A DNA stretch of 36,033 nucleotides from Bacteroidales bacterium (lineage in GTDB: Bacteria > Bacteroidota > Bacteroidia > Bacteroidales > Marinifilaceae): NCBI GenBank assembly GCA_015061245.1, contig SUWY01000022.1, positions 1 through 36,033 of the forward strand, read 5' to 3'. Numbering within the stretch: the first letter of the stretch is position 1; every line of letters begins with the position of its first letter. Below, piece after piece: positions 14,806 through 23,101 of this stretch. The notes below the pieces were generated by a model. That model did no database searches. It was given only the letters and a program-made list of their open reading frames with translations, and was not told where the DNA came from. Position numbers and translations under genes: made by a program.

Positions 14806-15567
14806 TTATAGATAAAATGCTAAACCAAGTGAAATACTAAGAATATTTATTCGAAAGTTACCTCCGCTCGTGGACATTTTACCCTCATATATCTGATTGG
14901 TAATCTGTTTGGTTTTAGTATGATTAAATCCTAAAACTCCCACAGTTACCTCTGCAGCAGTATAGTCATTGATAAAGGCAACCAATCCGGGCACAAAGGA
15001 TATTGCGAACTCTTGTGTCTCTTGAAATGTTCCGGATACATCATACCCTTGACCATTTATCATCTTTGATTTTCCACCTCCATACTCTAACTGCATCTCT
15101 GTTAAAATACCAAATCTACGGCTATTACCTATATTGATATAATAACGGTAGACAGCCGACGCTGAGTAAGAGTGTTTCAAGAAATATATATCTTGTACAG
15201 AACCATCAAGTTCATCATCAAGAGCAAATCCCAAGCTATCAACCCTCATAAATGAGCGCTTATATGAGCCTCTCAATCCTGCTGCCTGATTATCTGCAAA
15301 TGAATAACAAACAATGGGCGAGGCCTTAACTGAATGCCCATGTCCGCTCACCCCCTCTATAAAAAGGAAATTGTAACGCTTGTTATCATTAACTGAGAAT
15401 GATACAGAACTTCCAACAATCCATTGTCCTTTGGGAACAAAAGTCTGTAACTCTATATCACGCTCAATCTTTGATGATAATGCATTATGTTCCTGAGAGA
15501 AAACTCTCCCAGGAACAATAACAGTCAATACTGCAATAACTATATATGTCAGCAGGTTTTTACTCAT
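14806..15567 (-). CDS. Outer-membrane beta-barrel protein
   Basis: A 253-residue protein with a signal peptide (cleavage after about residue 24, RVFSQ). The mature part from about residue 40 (FVPKGQWIVGSSVSFSV) is predicted as antiparallel membrane strands, ending LSISLGLAFYL. It is a shorter paralogue of the next gene and lacks that protein's SHOCT-like segment. Its start overlaps the end of the 740-residue lipoprotein gene by 8 bases, and it ends 2 bases before the next start. It belongs with the DUF4493/PCMD lipoproteins and may anchor or export them; that is inference. Sequence alone does not fix the number of strands. Confidence 0.8.
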   Translation of the reverse strand: MSKNLLTYIVIAVLTVIVPGRVFSQEHNALSSKIERDIELQTFVPKGQWIVGSSVSFSVNDNKRYNFLFIEGVSGHGHSVKASPIVCYSFADNQAAGLRGSYKRSFMRVDSLGFALDDELDGSVQDIYFLKHSYSASAVYRYYINIGNSRRFGILTEMQLEYGGGKSKMINGQGYDVSGTFQETQEFAISFVPGLVAFINDYTAAEVTVGVLGFNHTKTKQITNQIYEGKMSTSGGNFRINILSISLGLAFYL

Positions 15568-17770
15568 AAATCAATGAGAAATCATCCATATAGAGTGTAC
15601 TACCCTCTCCACCGGTAAAGTAATCTCCATACTTACTAGCAGAGATTGTAACAATAATATATGTCGGCTTACGATCTGATGATCTGTACTCCATTGGTAC
15701 ATTTATATTTGTCCATGAAGAAACAGCGCTCTTCATCTCATACTTTCCGATAGCAATAATGTGTGGGTCATCAAAATTGAACAATTGACCTCCACCATTT
15801 GTTGAGTTCTTTGTCTTAATAGTTACAGGTGACTCCCAATCGCCAATAGCAACATAGATCTGACCTATATCAGTACTACCAACAGCAAGATTATCAACAT
15901 TTACTCCACTAGGAATTGAGTTTTTCTCAAGAACGCCCGGTGCATATTTAAACCAGAAGTTAAAGGCAGATGGACGACACTCAAATGGACGACCCCACTC
16001 AAGAACTCCATCGGTTCCGTCGGTTGCAGCATATCTTCCAACGAACATATTTCCAGCAGCAAACTTACCAATAGTTCCAATTCCTACAAACTGCGATACC
16101 ATCTTTGAAGATTTAGAACCTGTTGATCCAGGACGAACATCTGAATCCGGATTTGTAACCAACTTACTCATTGTGTTAGAACCATGGTTTCCACAATCCC
16201 AATACAAAGATCCATTCTCACTTGTCAGTGTCAAAGCATTAGAGTTTGCTCCAGGCACATTCTCAGCCCAATACTCGAATCCGCTATTAGGTAACTGGAT
16301 TGCATCCTCAGTTGTAAATACCTTTGTAACCATTCCCTCTATTCCATTGTCAACAGCACGGAAATGATAAGCAGTCAATGGAGACAAATTAGAGATTGAA
16401 GCTGTCAATGTAACTCCATCTGTTCCCAATGTTGCAGAAACAGTACTCCACTCATCGCCATTAATTGGTTTATACTTAAATGTATATGGACCTGTTGCTC
16501 TATCTTCATCAACAATCTCTCCCTTAAGAACAGCTCTATTTGAATATACAGTTCCCATATCAACATCAAGCGCTGCAACTGTTGCAGAACTTACAACAAA
16601 GTTCAAATTCTGCTCTGTCAAGTTGTTGACATTATCGCTTGCCGCCAATGTAAAGATATACTCTCCATCTGTATCAAACCACTGCATAAACTCATCGGTG
16701 AATACCAACTTTCCTGATGACTGACCATTGGTTGCATTGTAACGATAATCATCGAATGACAATCCCAATGCATCTAATGCAGATTTATCCTCGTCAGACA
16801 ATTTATGCATATCATACGATGTTGCACTCAAACCCATTGCAGTAAATACATTACTTGTAACAGTAAAGCTCTTCAACTGCGATGCTGTTGTAAGCCAAAC
16901 AACTGTTCTTGAACCGCTATTAGGTTCAAAATAGATTGGCATTGTAATATCGAAAGCCTCGCCACCTGACAAACGTGGACGCTCAACAATCTGAAGCGAG
17001 TTATCTTTATTTACAACCTGCTCATTAATCTCAATATCGATACCTGCACCACCCTCCTCCGGCTTAACAGGCTCAGAATATTTAATAGTAACACCATACT
17101 CTGTAGTTGCCTTGGCATTAGCAATTGAGTATGAATACTCGAAATTCTCGTTGGTCAATGTCTTGGCTGTAAACTTCAAGGTTATATTACGAGTTGTGTT
17201 ATCATCATCGAACATAAAGTAACCCTTATCTGTTGTCTCTGTAGTATAAGTCAAACCGTATTGAGTATCCTCGGTTGTTGCCAAAACTTTAGCTGTAGCC
17301 AAATCAAAGAAACGCTCCAATGATGAATCGAAAGCAACAGATAACAAGGTATTCGCCACCTTACAGGTCAAAGTGACACTTTTAATGTCTCCCTTTTCAA
17401 TGATAAAAGGAATTGAACCTGTATAGTAGGGTTTATTAAATCCTGCATGGGTCAATGTTCCTGCAGTTACCGACAACATATAGGCATCAGCCATCAATGA
17501 AATCTGAGCAGGAACCTTGTCCATCCCCTCGTAGAGACGGACAAGTTTTTCATCAGAATTATAAATTCTTACCTTCGCACTACTATTCAACTCAGTTAGA
17601 AGCGAATCATCGCTAATAATTGCTCGTGAATCAGTATCAACAGCATCATCAAACTTCAAATTCAATGTTGCTACACCATCGCCTCCCTCATTTTTAAACT
17701 CACGCTTCTCACTTGCGCAAGCTCCAATTAGAAGAAGAGCAGGTAATATATATGTATATATCTTTCTCAT
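15560..17770 (-). CDS. DUF4493/PCMD multidomain lipoprotein
   Basis: A 736-residue lipoprotein. I choose the ATG at 17770 (MRKIYTY...) because it gives a standard signal peptide with lipobox LIGAC and Cys18, and has GGAAC upstream. The ATG at 17782, overlapping the previous stop codon, would add only MELV. The order is DUF4493-like region (about 25-240), a second Ig/cadherin-like module (about 265-395, with EYIFTLAASDNVNNL), an Fn3-like domain (about 400-488, SPLTAYHFRAV) and a PCMD domain (about 493-736, LPNSGFEYW to YMDDFSLIYE). It unites in one chain the modules seen separately in the other operon lipoproteins. No catalytic residues are recognised, and surface exposure is inferred. Confidence 0.87.
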   Translation of the reverse strand: MRKIYTYILPALLLIGACASEKREFKNEGGDGVATLNLKFDDAVDTDSRAIISDDSLLTELNSSAKVRIYNSDEKLVRLYEGMDKVPAQISLMADAYMLSVTAGTLTHAGFNKPYYTGSIPFIIEKGDIKSVTLTCKVANTLLSVAFDSSLERFFDLATAKVLATTEDTQYGLTYTTETTDKGYFMFDDDNTTRNITLKFTAKTLTNENFEYSYSIANAKATTEYGVTIKYSEPVKPEEGGAGIDIEINEQVVNKDNSLQIVERPRLSGGEAFDITMPIYFEPNSGSRTVVWLTTASQLKSFTVTSNVFTAMGLSATSYDMHKLSDEDKSALDALGLSFDDYRYNATNGQSSGKLVFTDEFMQWFDTDGEYIFTLAASDNVNNLTEQNLNFVVSSATVAALDVDMGTVYSNRAVLKGEIVDEDRATGPYTFKYKPINGDEWSTVSATLGTDGVTLTASISNLSPLTAYHFRAVDNGIEGMVTKVFTTEDAIQLPNSGFEYWAENVPGANSNALTLTSENGSLYWDCGNHGSNTMSKLVTNPDSDVRPGSTGSKSSKMVSQFVGIGTIGKFAAGNMFVGRYAATDGTDGVLEWGRPFECRPSAFNFWFKYAPGVLEKNSIPSGVNVDNLAVGSTDIGQIYVAIGDWESPVTIKTKNSTNGGGQLFNFDDPHIIAIGKYEMKSAVSSWTNINVPMEYRSSDRKPTYIIVTISASKYGDYFTGGEGSTLYMDDFSLIYE

Positions 17771-17781
17771 AACTAGTTCCA

Positions 17782-19068
17782 TTATTCAGTTATCAGCAAT
17801 AGAGTCTTCTTGGTTGACTGGTCATTAGAGTCGGTTACAGTAATAATAAAGTTGTGATCTGCTGCACCATAAATTCCCAATAATGGCAAGAACTCTGAAA
17901 TGTCAAACACAACCGCATTTGTCGATGTTACCTCCTCACCTACAGGGAAGTTCAATCCGCTTAATCCCTCTCTAAACTCTCCAGGATTTGCCAAACTGAA
18001 CTCTGTTGCCAATCCAACTCCATCAAGAATATCTGCAGTCAATGTCTCTGAATCAATCTCAACATAGATATCCTTCAAAGTTGTTCCCTCAGCAGAGTTA
18101 ATCAACACCTTCAATGACTTACCTGCATCAATATACTCTGATGGATACTGAGCTTCATCAATATCAAATCCATCACCTACAATTGTTGGTTTTGTCTCAT
18201 CAACCACAGGGTCATCACCAGGAGTATCATCACCTCCAGGGTTCTCCTCCGGCTCAAATGAATCAGGCTTATCCTGAATATCCTGCTCAGGAACCTCTAC
18301 TTTAATATCTCCCAAATCAACCAATGTACACGTACCATCGATAACAAATGTCTCACCACCGATAATCACAGTTCCAAACTCTGCCAACTCACCCTCCTCA
18401 ATCTTCTTCATTGAGTATGTAATTTTACGAGCCTCTCCTGCTTTTACTCCTGCAATTGTTTGAGTAGATGTGATGTATTGTCCATCAACAGTTCCAGTCA
18501 AAACAGCAATCATTGTATTCTCAACATCTGCAGCTTTGAAATAACCGGTTGCATTAGGATTTGTTGCCAAGAAATCCAAACTTCCCTGACCTATGGTTAC
18601 ATTTACCTTTACATCCAAATCCAACAAAGCCTTAAGATCCTCAGAATAATCTACATTGACCTTAATATTTGAGAAGTAACAAATCAATGTTGTTACCTCT
18701 GTTAATTTATCTTTTTCTATGGTAAAACTCTCTTTTCCGTAATAGTATGGTGAATCCCAAGCAGCATCCTGCAAGTTTGGCGAGAATGCCTCTACTGTAT
18801 AAACTCCAACTGGCAATGTTATAATCTCTGGCATCTTTGAGTAGCTTGTATACTCAGCAACCTTCTCTGTACCATTTAGAATTCTAACTACAAAATTCGA
18901 TGCACTTACAGCTCTCGACTCAACAGAGACAAGAGGCGACACCAACTTCATTGTTCCAAAAGCATCGGATGGCAACTCTTGCTCATATTTCTCCGATAGA
19001 TGTGAACACGCCGAGAACGAACAAACCAGTCCGATCATCAAGCACAACATATTTAATAATCTCTTCAT
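17782..19068 (-). CDS. DUF4493-type lipoprotein with acidic Pro-rich linker
   Basis: A 428-residue lipoprotein with lipobox SFSAC and Cys21. The N-terminal half (about 35-255) matches DUF4493: a beta-sandwich with PEIITLPVGVYTVEAFSP and the YYYGKESFTIEKDK strand pair. An acidic, proline-rich linker follows near 262-292 (DKPDSFEPEENPGGDD and so on). A C-terminal Ig/cadherin-like module runs from about 295 to 428, ending ITVTDSNDQSTKKTLLLITE. It shares this two-module plan with the preceding gene. It starts 11 bases after the first gene of the operon and its stop overlaps the next ATG by one base. The function is unknown. Confidence 0.82.
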   Translation of the reverse strand: MKRLLNMLCLMIGLVCSFSACSHLSEKYEQELPSDAFGTMKLVSPLVSVESRAVSASNFVVRILNGTEKVAEYTSYSKMPEIITLPVGVYTVEAFSPNLQDAAWDSPYYYGKESFTIEKDKLTEVTTLICYFSNIKVNVDYSEDLKALLDLDVKVNVTIGQGSLDFLATNPNATGYFKAADVENTMIAVLTGTVDGQYITSTQTIAGVKAGEARKITYSMKKIEEGELAEFGTVIIGGETFVIDGTCTLVDLGDIKVEVPEQDIQDKPDSFEPEENPGGDDTPGDDPVVDETKPTIVGDGFDIDEAQYPSEYIDAGKSLKVLINSAEGTTLKDIYVEIDSETLTADILDGVGLATEFSLANPGEFREGLSGLNFPVGEEVTSTNAVVFDISEFLPLLGIYGAADHNFIITVTDSNDQSTKKTLLLITE

Positions 19069-19079
19069 ATCCTTATCAA

Positions 19080-20246
19080 TTATTCGGTTACATTAACCTT
19101 CAATACTACAGGCGAGGTTGCTCTTCCATACTTATCGGTTACAACCATAGAGAAGCTATATGAACCAACCTGCATATTTGCCAACAACTCGGCAAACTCC
19201 ACATACGCCATCTTCTCACGGTTTGCATCCAAACCTCTTATCTTCAATCCCTTCATCTCAAGCAAAGATTGTACCGTTGATGAGACCAAAGAGAGTGATT
19301 CATCACAACCCAAAGTGGTTGCAGTAGCAGAGCTTAATGTCAATTTACAATCCTTAATTCCGCCATCGGCTACAATTGTAAATCGCAAACTCTCAACCGG
19401 AGCAGCTTTACTAAATGATACAGTGGAATTTGAGGTAAAACCAGTTGCCTCAACAAAAGGAAGATTAACTACAGGTGCCTCAGAGGCAATTAGTTCTACA
19501 GGAATGTAGGTAACCTCATCATCAAACTGAACTACAATCTGGTTCTTCGAAGCATCAACATCAAGTTTTAAGGTATAGCCTGTCTTTGCAGCCAACTCCA
19601 GACTCTCCTTGATTGTAGCCTGAACCTTACCTCCTTGTCTTGTTCCTGACCATACCAAACTAACAGTTCCGGGACGAACAAAAACAGGAGTAGCACTTGT
19701 CAATGGAGATAGGGCAACATCGTTTCTGCCCTCAGACTTAATCAACAATGAACCCTCGGTGAAATACTCTTGAAAATCCTCGCTTACAGAAGCTTTAACA
19801 AAAGAGTTCTGCATAGCTGCAGTTATCTCTACAATAGTGGTTTCATCAGCCTTTACCTCGAAATCCTTAGAACCGCTAAAGCAAGCCTTACCCTCTCCCT
19901 CTTCTGTTATTGAACCATAGCTAACCTCAATGCGATAATCACCGGGAGCAAATTGAGAACCGCTCTCATAATCATCAACACTGGCCCAAGAGTTGATCTC
20001 GGTTTCAACTCCGCTAACTACAGAAAACAATGTCATGCTAAAATCAGAAGCTGTTGGAAGTGTAATAATTCCCGACAAATTGTAATCTGCACGACTGCTT
20101 ACATACTCACTCTCAACCATACTGAAAGCGGCATCGGTCGTGACATTCACATAGAGACCGGCATCTCCATCTGAATAGTCATTGTGCGATTCACATCCTA
20201 CAAATAGGAGTGCAAACGCAAATAAAGTAGAAATTCTTTTTACCAT
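19080..20246 (-). CDS. DUF4493-type lipoprotein, first gene of the operon
   Basis: A 388-residue lipoprotein with lipobox LFVGC and Cys18, followed by an acidic stretch (ESHNDYSDGDAG), the sort of tail seen on surface-exported Bacteroidetes lipoproteins. Residues about 28-250 match DUF4493 (FAPGDYRIEVSYG, then GKACFSGSKDFEVKADETT). Residues about 255-388 are a second sandwich module ending MVVTDKYGRATSPVVLKVNVTE, similar to the same region in the next two lipoproteins. It lies 88 bases after ftsY with a TATGTTTG box in the gap, so the operon probably starts here. There is no enzymatic signature. Confidence 0.82.
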   Translation of the reverse strand: MVKRISTLFAFALLFVGCESHNDYSDGDAGLYVNVTTDAAFSMVESEYVSSRADYNLSGIITLPTASDFSMTLFSVVSGVETEINSWASVDDYESGSQFAPGDYRIEVSYGSITEEGEGKACFSGSKDFEVKADETTIVEITAAMQNSFVKASVSEDFQEYFTEGSLLIKSEGRNDVALSPLTSATPVFVRPGTVSLVWSGTRQGGKVQATIKESLELAAKTGYTLKLDVDASKNQIVVQFDDEVTYIPVELIASEAPVVNLPFVEATGFTSNSTVSFSKAAPVESLRFTIVADGGIKDCKLTLSSATATTLGCDESLSLVSSTVQSLLEMKGLKIRGLDANREKMAYVEFAELLANMQVGSYSFSMVVTDKYGRATSPVVLKVNVTE

Positions 20247-20293
20247 AAATACTTATTTTCTATTGAACACAAAGCCTACAGCAAACTTCGTGC

Positions 20294-20301
20294 CAAACAT
20301 A
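20294..20301 (-). promoter_or_regulatory. Putative -7 box of the DUF4493/PCMD operon
   Basis: Read on the minus strand, 20301 down to 20294 is TATGTTTG, an exact match to TAnnTTTG, 47 bases before the first start codon. No TTTG is at the ideal distance; the nearest TTTTG is only 13 bases upstream. The 88-base gap holds nothing else I can name. Confidence 0.45.
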
Positions 20302-20334
20302 TTTATGGTAGTGACAAAATATTGACTTGAAATA

Positions 20335-21291
20335 TTATGAACCTAACAAAGAGTTTACGAATGCCTCTCTATCAAATAGTTGCAAATCATTGATTCCCTC
20401 TCCAATTCCAATATATCTTACAGGGATTTTAAATTGATCTGATATTCCCAAAACAACTCCACCCTTGGCTGTTCCATCCAATTTGGTAATTGCCAATGAG
20501 GTGACCTCAGTTGCTTTGGTAAATTGCTTTGCCTGCTCATATGCATTTTGACCGGTAGAACCATCAAGAACCAACATTACATCGTTTGGGGCTGTAGGCA
20601 CAATCTTCTTCATCACATTCTTAATCTTAGACAACTCATTCATAAGATTAATCTTATTGTGCAAACGACCTGCTGTATCAATAATTACAACATCTGCTCC
20701 CATTGCTTTGGCCTTTGAAAGAGTATCATACGCTACCGATGCCGGATCCGCTCCCATTCCCTGTTTTACAATTGGCACGTCTACACGATTGGCCCAAATC
20801 TCCAACTGCTCTACAGCAGCAGCTCTAAATGTATCTGCAGCTCCTAACACCACGCTCTTACCAGCCTCCTTAAAACGTGCTGCCATTTTTCCTATAGTGG
20901 TAGTCTTGCCTACTCCATTAACTCCTACCACCATAATAACATAGGGATCTGTTCCACTCCAATTCTCTTCGTTGTTATGAGCCTCATTCTCCTCAAGGAG
21001 CGCAACAATCTCCTCGCGTAACACTCTATTCAACTCGTCAGAACCGATATATTTGTCACGTGCAACACGAGCTTGTATTCTATCAATAATTCTCAATGTA
21101 GTATCAACACCCACATCAGACGTTACAAGCACCTCCTCCAAATCATCCAACACATCATCATCCACCTTGGTTTTACCTACAAGAGCTCTTGCTATCTTTG
21201 ACAAGACTCCCTCTTTGGTTTTCGCCAATCCACGCTCTAAGTTGGCATCATCAGTTTGTGTCTTACGTTTAAAAATATCAAAAAATCCCAT
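20335..21291 (-). CDS. ftsY: Signal recognition particle receptor FtsY
   Basis: The SRP receptor GTPase, which brings ribosomes translating membrane proteins to the translocon. The N domain covers about 20-105, and the G domain has GVNGVGKT at 123-130, DTFRAAAVEQL at 153-163, DTAGR at 205-209 and TKLD at 269-272. At 318 residues it lacks the long acidic A domain of E. coli FtsY, as is usual in Bacteroidetes. A hairpin separates it from purA upstream, so it may have its own start or be expressed by read-through. Confidence 0.97.
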   Translation of the reverse strand: MGFFDIFKRKTQTDDANLERGLAKTKEGVLSKIARALVGKTKVDDDVLDDLEEVLVTSDVGVDTTLRIIDRIQARVARDKYIGSDELNRVLREEIVALLEENEAHNNEENWSGTDPYVIMVVGVNGVGKTTTIGKMAARFKEAGKSVVLGAADTFRAAAVEQLEIWANRVDVPIVKQGMGADPASVAYDTLSKAKAMGADVVIIDTAGRLHNKINLMNELSKIKNVMKKIVPTAPNDVMLVLDGSTGQNAYEQAKQFTKATEVTSLAITKLDGTAKGGVVLGISDQFKIPVRYIGIGEGINDLQLFDREAFVNSLLGS

Positions 21292-21306
21292 GTCTATATT
21301 ATTTAA

Positions 21307-21338
21307 AAGGGGTTAACAAAATTGACTGCTAACCCCTT
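21307..21338 (-). terminator. Hairpin between purA and ftsY
   Basis: AAGGGGTTA (21307-21315) and TAACCCCTT (21330-21338) form a 9-base perfect stem with a 14-base loop, just after the purA stop codon. On the minus strand the stem is followed by TTAAATAAT, a weak T-tract. It could be a partial terminator or an mRNA-end structure limiting read-through into ftsY. Confidence 0.6.
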
Positions 21339-21345
21339 ATATTTA

Positions 21346-22617
21346 TTAATCCTCGTATCTAACAATTGTTTGGTCTCGATCAGGGCCCACAGAGACAATC
21401 TTAATTGGAACCTGAAGTTGATCCTCAAGGAACGACAGATAAGCATTATACTCCTCTGGAAACTCGTTCTCGCTTGTCATTTTGGTCATATCAGTCTTCC
21501 AGCCTGGCAACTCCTCATAGATAGGCTCAACCCCCTCAGTAATATCAAAGGGGAAGTCCTCTGTTATGGTTCCGTCATTCAATTTGTAAGCAACACAAGC
21601 CTTAATTGTTTCGAATGTATCCATAACATCGCTCTTCATCATGATTAACTTAGTCACTCCATTAATCATAACAGCATAACGCAATGCAACCAAATCAATC
21701 CATCCTGTTCTTCTCTTACGACCGGTTACAGAACCAAACTCATGACCCAAAGTACATAGCTTATCGCCCGTCTCATCGAACAACTCCGTTGGGAAAGGAC
21801 CTGCACCAACTCGTGTACAATAAGCCTTGAAAATACCATATACATCACCAATCTTATTAGGAGCCACTCCCATGCCGGCACAACTACCTGCACAGATTGT
21901 TGATGACGATGTTACGAATGGATATGAACCGAAATCAACATCCAACATTGTACCCTGAGCACCCTCGGCCAACACTGACTTTCCTGCAGCAATTGCTTTA
22001 TTGATTACATGCTCACTATCAACAAGATTAAACTGCTTCAAATACTCTATTCCACTAAGCCACTCCTTCTCAAGCTCGGTAATATCATACTCATAATTCA
22101 TGCCTTTAAGGATCTTGTCATGCTTTTCCTTAGCGATTGCATACTTCTCCTCGAAGTTATGTAGAATATCACCAACTCTTAATCCATTGCGGCTAATCTT
22201 ATCTGTATAGGTTGGACCGATTCCCTTACCAGTTGTTCCAATCTTTCCGGCACCCTTGGCTGCCTCGTAAGCAGCATCAAGCACTCTGTGAGTTGGAAGA
22301 ATAAGGTGGGCCTTCTTTGAAATATATAGGCGTTGAGTCAAATCATGACCACTTGCAGCAAGAGCCTCAGCCTCCTGCTTAAACAATAGCGGATCCAAAA
22401 CAACTCCGTTACCGATAATATTCACCTTACCACCCTGGAATATTCCCGAAGGGATTGAACGAAGGATATACTTCTCTCCGTTGAATTCCAATGTATGGCC
22501 GGCATTAGGACCACCCTGGAATCTTGTAACTAAATCATACTTGGGAGTGAGTACGTCAACAACTTTACCTTTTCCCTCGTCACCCCATTGTAATCCTAAT
22601 AAAACATCTACCTTCAT
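21346..22617 (-). CDS. purA: Adenylosuccinate synthetase
   Basis: Joins IMP and aspartate, using GTP, in AMP synthesis. I start at the ATG at 22617 (MKVDVLLGLQWGDEGKGK), since the family begins exactly there; the longer frame adds 40 residues that overlap the fur-like gene. The P-loop-like WGDEGKGK at 11-18 contains catalytic Asp13, and His41 lies in GPNAGHT. GKGIGPTY, the RRTGWIDL region and the C-terminal VSVGPDR guanine-binding motif are present. 423 residues is typical. It follows the fur-like gene by 31 bases, a common order in Bacteroidales. A TAAATTTG box (22651 down to 22644) overlaps the end of the fur-like gene. Confidence 0.97.
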   Translation of the reverse strand: MKVDVLLGLQWGDEGKGKVVDVLTPKYDLVTRFQGGPNAGHTLEFNGEKYILRSIPSGIFQGGKVNIIGNGVVLDPLLFKQEAEALAASGHDLTQRLYISKKAHLILPTHRVLDAAYEAAKGAGKIGTTGKGIGPTYTDKISRNGLRVGDILHNFEEKYAIAKEKHDKILKGMNYEYDITELEKEWLSGIEYLKQFNLVDSEHVINKAIAAGKSVLAEGAQGTMLDVDFGSYPFVTSSSTICAGSCAGMGVAPNKIGDVYGIFKAYCTRVGAGPFPTELFDETGDKLCTLGHEFGSVTGRKRRTGWIDLVALRYAVMINGVTKLIMMKSDVMDTFETIKACVAYKLNDGTITEDFPFDITEGVEPIYEELPGWKTDMTKMTSENEFPEEYNAYLSFLEDQLQVPIKIVSVGPDRDQTIVRYED

Positions 22618-22648
22618 GATTATATCTTCTGTTAATTGATTTGCAAAT

Positions 22649-23101
22649 TTAATCTTTTTTGCACTTGTTACATAATCCTCGCGCCAAAACTTTTTGATTT
22701 TCCAAAACAAATCCACTTTCTTTATGACAATCCTCAATCAAGGCCTGCCATACAGGCGATTCAACCTTAAAAAGTTTACCGCAAGAGACACACTGCAATA
22801 CTAATTGAGGTGCTAAGCTATCTGCCTTACCATACACCACAAAACCCTCATTTAATTGCATTCTCACAACATACCCCCAATCACAGAGCAGATCCAGTAC
22901 GTTATATAGAGTTGCCCTACTAATCCTGAAGCGTTGTTGCTCTATCTTATGCAACAGATCTTTTACTCCTAACATTGTATCAGAATTATATATTGCATCT
23001 AATACAGCCAAACGCTCCGGAGTATTTCGCATCCCGGCCCTCTTGATCCTTTGCACAAATTGCTCTCGTATTACAGAATATTCATCCACCTCTCTATTCA
23101 T
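22649..23101 (-). CDS. Fur family transcriptional regulator lacking the His-rich metal motif
   Basis: A 150-residue winged-helix protein of the Fur superfamily. The DNA-binding part has RAGMRNTPERLAVLDAI (21-37) and the recognition helix ISRATLYNVLDLL (60-72). Both structural zinc pairs are present: Cys104/Cys107 (QCVSCGK) and Cys144/Cys147 (LCNKCKK). The regulatory metal site is not: the usual HxHxH stretch before the first CxxC is replaced by YGKADSLAPQL, and only His51 and His126 occur in the whole protein. It probably does not sense iron in the classical way. It overlaps the end of murI by 8 bases and precedes purA. Confidence 0.88.
   Translation of the reverse strand: MNREVDEYSVIREQFVQRIKRAGMRNTPERLAVLDAIYNSDTMLGVKDLLHKIEQQRFRISRATLYNVLDLLCDWGYVVRMQLNEGFVVYGKADSLAPQLVLQCVSCGKLFKVESPVWQALIEDCHKESGFVLENQKVLARGLCNKCKKD

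Noticed and set aside
12312-20246. SusC/SusD polysaccharide utilisation locus
   Set aside because: No TonB-dependent receptor, SusD homologue, glycoside hydrolase or hybrid two-component gene is present.
12124-20334. Integrated mobile island beside the tRNAs
   Set aside because: Apart from the position, no integrase, transposase or attachment-site duplication was seen, and the operon lies next to conserved housekeeping genes.
22618-22737. Longer start for purA adding 40 residues
   Set aside because: It would overlap the fur-like gene by nearly 90 bases, and the adenylosuccinate synthetase family begins at the internal ATG.
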